Shown piece by piece: positions 62,675 to 64,000 of a stretch of 64,000 nt of DNA. Source of the DNA: Thunnus maccoyii (taxonomy: Eukaryota > Chordata > Actinopteri > Scombriformes > Scombridae). The stretch lies in NCBI RefSeq assembly GCF_910596095.1, contig NC_056551.1:16013501-16077500 (forward strand), read 5' to 3'. The first letter of the stretch is position 1; every line of letters starts with the position of its first letter. The position numbers and the translations under genes are program-made. The notes beneath the pieces are model-generated. The model was not told the origin of the DNA and made no database searches. It saw nothing but the letters and a program-made list of their open reading frames with translations.

Positions 62675-64000
62675 AGTGGCTAGTGTGACCCCTGTCTAAT
62701 TACTTATTAATGACACACCCCTCACCGTGTGGACCTGCCTGCTGCACCAACAAACCAGCAGCGCTATTTAAAAAAAAAAAAAAAAAAGACAAGAGAGAGA
62801 GAGAGAAGAGAGAGAGAGACCAAAACTTTTATTCTACTTTAATTATCTACACATGACATTAAAGTCAGTCAAAAATGTGTTTTTTGGTTACTCACTGTGC
62901 AGAATGATGTATGTATGTGCACCTTAAATCTGAGTTTCAAGTCGTGCATGATTCATGACATCACAACTTTTTTAAAAAGGATTTTAAGGATGTTTTTAAC
63001 AAGCTAATTGAATATTTTTGTGGGGGAAAAAACATATAAAGCGCAGTTTATTATTCCAAGAAGATGATTTTTATATGACTTAATACATGTCTGGAGGGAG
63101 TATTTAAATTAATTTAACATTTCTTTGCGAAGCTGTAAATGCTGAATGGCTAAAAATGGCAACACGTGCTTAAAATACGGCCTATTCTTAATGAAAAACC
63201 TGCAAAATGGCAAAAAAAAAGCCCATGAGAATTGTACAAAAAATATTAGATTGTAGCGTTTAATAATTAAAGTAGCAGTCTAGATGTTATGAGAGTGAAT
63301 TAATGCATTTCTGTTTTTTTTAAAAAATGTGCTTAAGTCACGTGATCCGGAGTGTTTAAAAAAAAAAAGGACTAAAAACCATCGCTGTCAGCTGAAGTGA
63401 TAAGTTGTTTTTTGAGTGTTTCTGTGCGCAGAAGTGGGTCATTGAGTCTGGGAGTTGCTCTCCCATTTTTTTCTCAGGCATTTCGTATTCATGCGGTGGT
63501 AATATTAAATTTTTGTGTGTGTGTGTGTGTGTGTGAGAGAGGAGTTAGAGCGGGAATAACAAGAATGGAAACAAGCTTTTTTCTCTCTCTCTCTCCGCAG
63601 CATTGTTCGCATGCAAAAAATGCAAAGCTGCTTTGACGTGCAGGCTCACTTTTTCAAGCCCTTGTTGAGGTAAGCGGTTTAATATTCATGGATGTTCAGA
63701 GACCCCCCCCCCCCCCCCCTCTCCTCCTCCCCTCCTCACCCTTCTCTCCTCACCTCCCGCCCCCCCCACCTCCTCGGTATTGTGACAACGTTTAGATGAG
63801 TATATACGACCCCTTCTTTTCTTCTCGCTCCTCCTGTGTTTTTTCCTCTCTCGCCTATTTTTCGGGCTTGATGGACTGCGGCTAAATGGGCAGTTTTCCT
63901 TCTTTTCCAGCAGAGAGGACATCTTTATTCCATCCCCGGCTCACAGGTTTCCTATTCAGCTCCCCTCCAAGTAATGTCAGGGCCCTGAAAAGTGCTGCAA
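62675..64000. other. Upstream flank of prdm12, no gene recognised
   Basis: Low-complexity blocks: poly-A and (GA)n at about 62770-62820, (TG)n at 63516-63534, a C17 run at 63703-63719 leading into a pyrimidine-rich tract to about 63775. Open frames here are low-complexity or lack family features. Regulatory elements for prdm12 may be present but cannot be told by eye. Confidence 0.5.

Overview
The window is nuclear DNA from a ray-finned fish, most likely a percomorph teleost. It has five vertebrate-type genes with many short exons and GT/AG introns. The background is AT-rich, with (AC)n/(TG)n microsatellites and many short, decayed transposon copies of families typical of teleosts (hAT and piggyBac MITEs, L2-, L1- and other LINE fragments, SINE-like repeats). 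There is no bacterial or viral gene organisation, and I found no CRISPR array, operon, tRNA or rRNA.

Layout: 1-2340 intergenic with a well-preserved hAT MITE and an (AC)n tract; 2462-9642 (+) bspry (6 coding exons, 471 aa); 9643-13069 intergenic/3'UTR with a piggyBac-type MITE; 13070-18848 (-) coq4 (7 coding exons, 255 aa); about 18849-19100 a compact head-to-head promoter shared by coq4 and traf2; 24610-31984 (+) traf2 (10 coding exons, 522 aa, after a ~5.5-kb 5' non-coding interval); 31985-43024 a transposon-rich intergenic stretch; 43025-50341 (-) fbxw5 (9 coding exons, 613 aa) with a probable non-coding first exon near 54174; 54330-58640 intergenic with an L1-like ORF2 remnant; 59270-62460 (-) prdm12 (5 coding exons, 377 aa) with a TATA box; 62700-64000 low-complexity flank. 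In every gene the exon lengths add up to an intact reading frame, so none of the five looks broken.

The genes do not form a pathway. BSPRY is a B-box/SPRY adaptor, COQ4 scaffolds coenzyme Q synthesis in mitochondria, TRAF2 is a RING/TRAF signalling adaptor, FBXW5 is an SCF/CRL4 substrate receptor, and PRDM12 is a sensory-neuron transcription regulator. Human COQ4, TRAF2, FBXW5 and PRDM12 all lie on 9q34 and BSPRY on 9q32, so this is conserved linkage compacted into 60 kb.

I found no convincing undescribed system. The points most worth checking are a CpG-rich antisense exon-like segment inside a traf2 intron (27537-27719), the compact coq4/traf2 promoter, an overlapping upstream ORF at the traf2 start, a PRDM12 C-terminus without the polyalanine tract, a consensus CTCF-like site in the traf2 5' intron, a hairpin/promoter-like cluster in a coq4 intron, a hAT BED zinc-finger fossil, and several transposons with recognisable target-site duplications.
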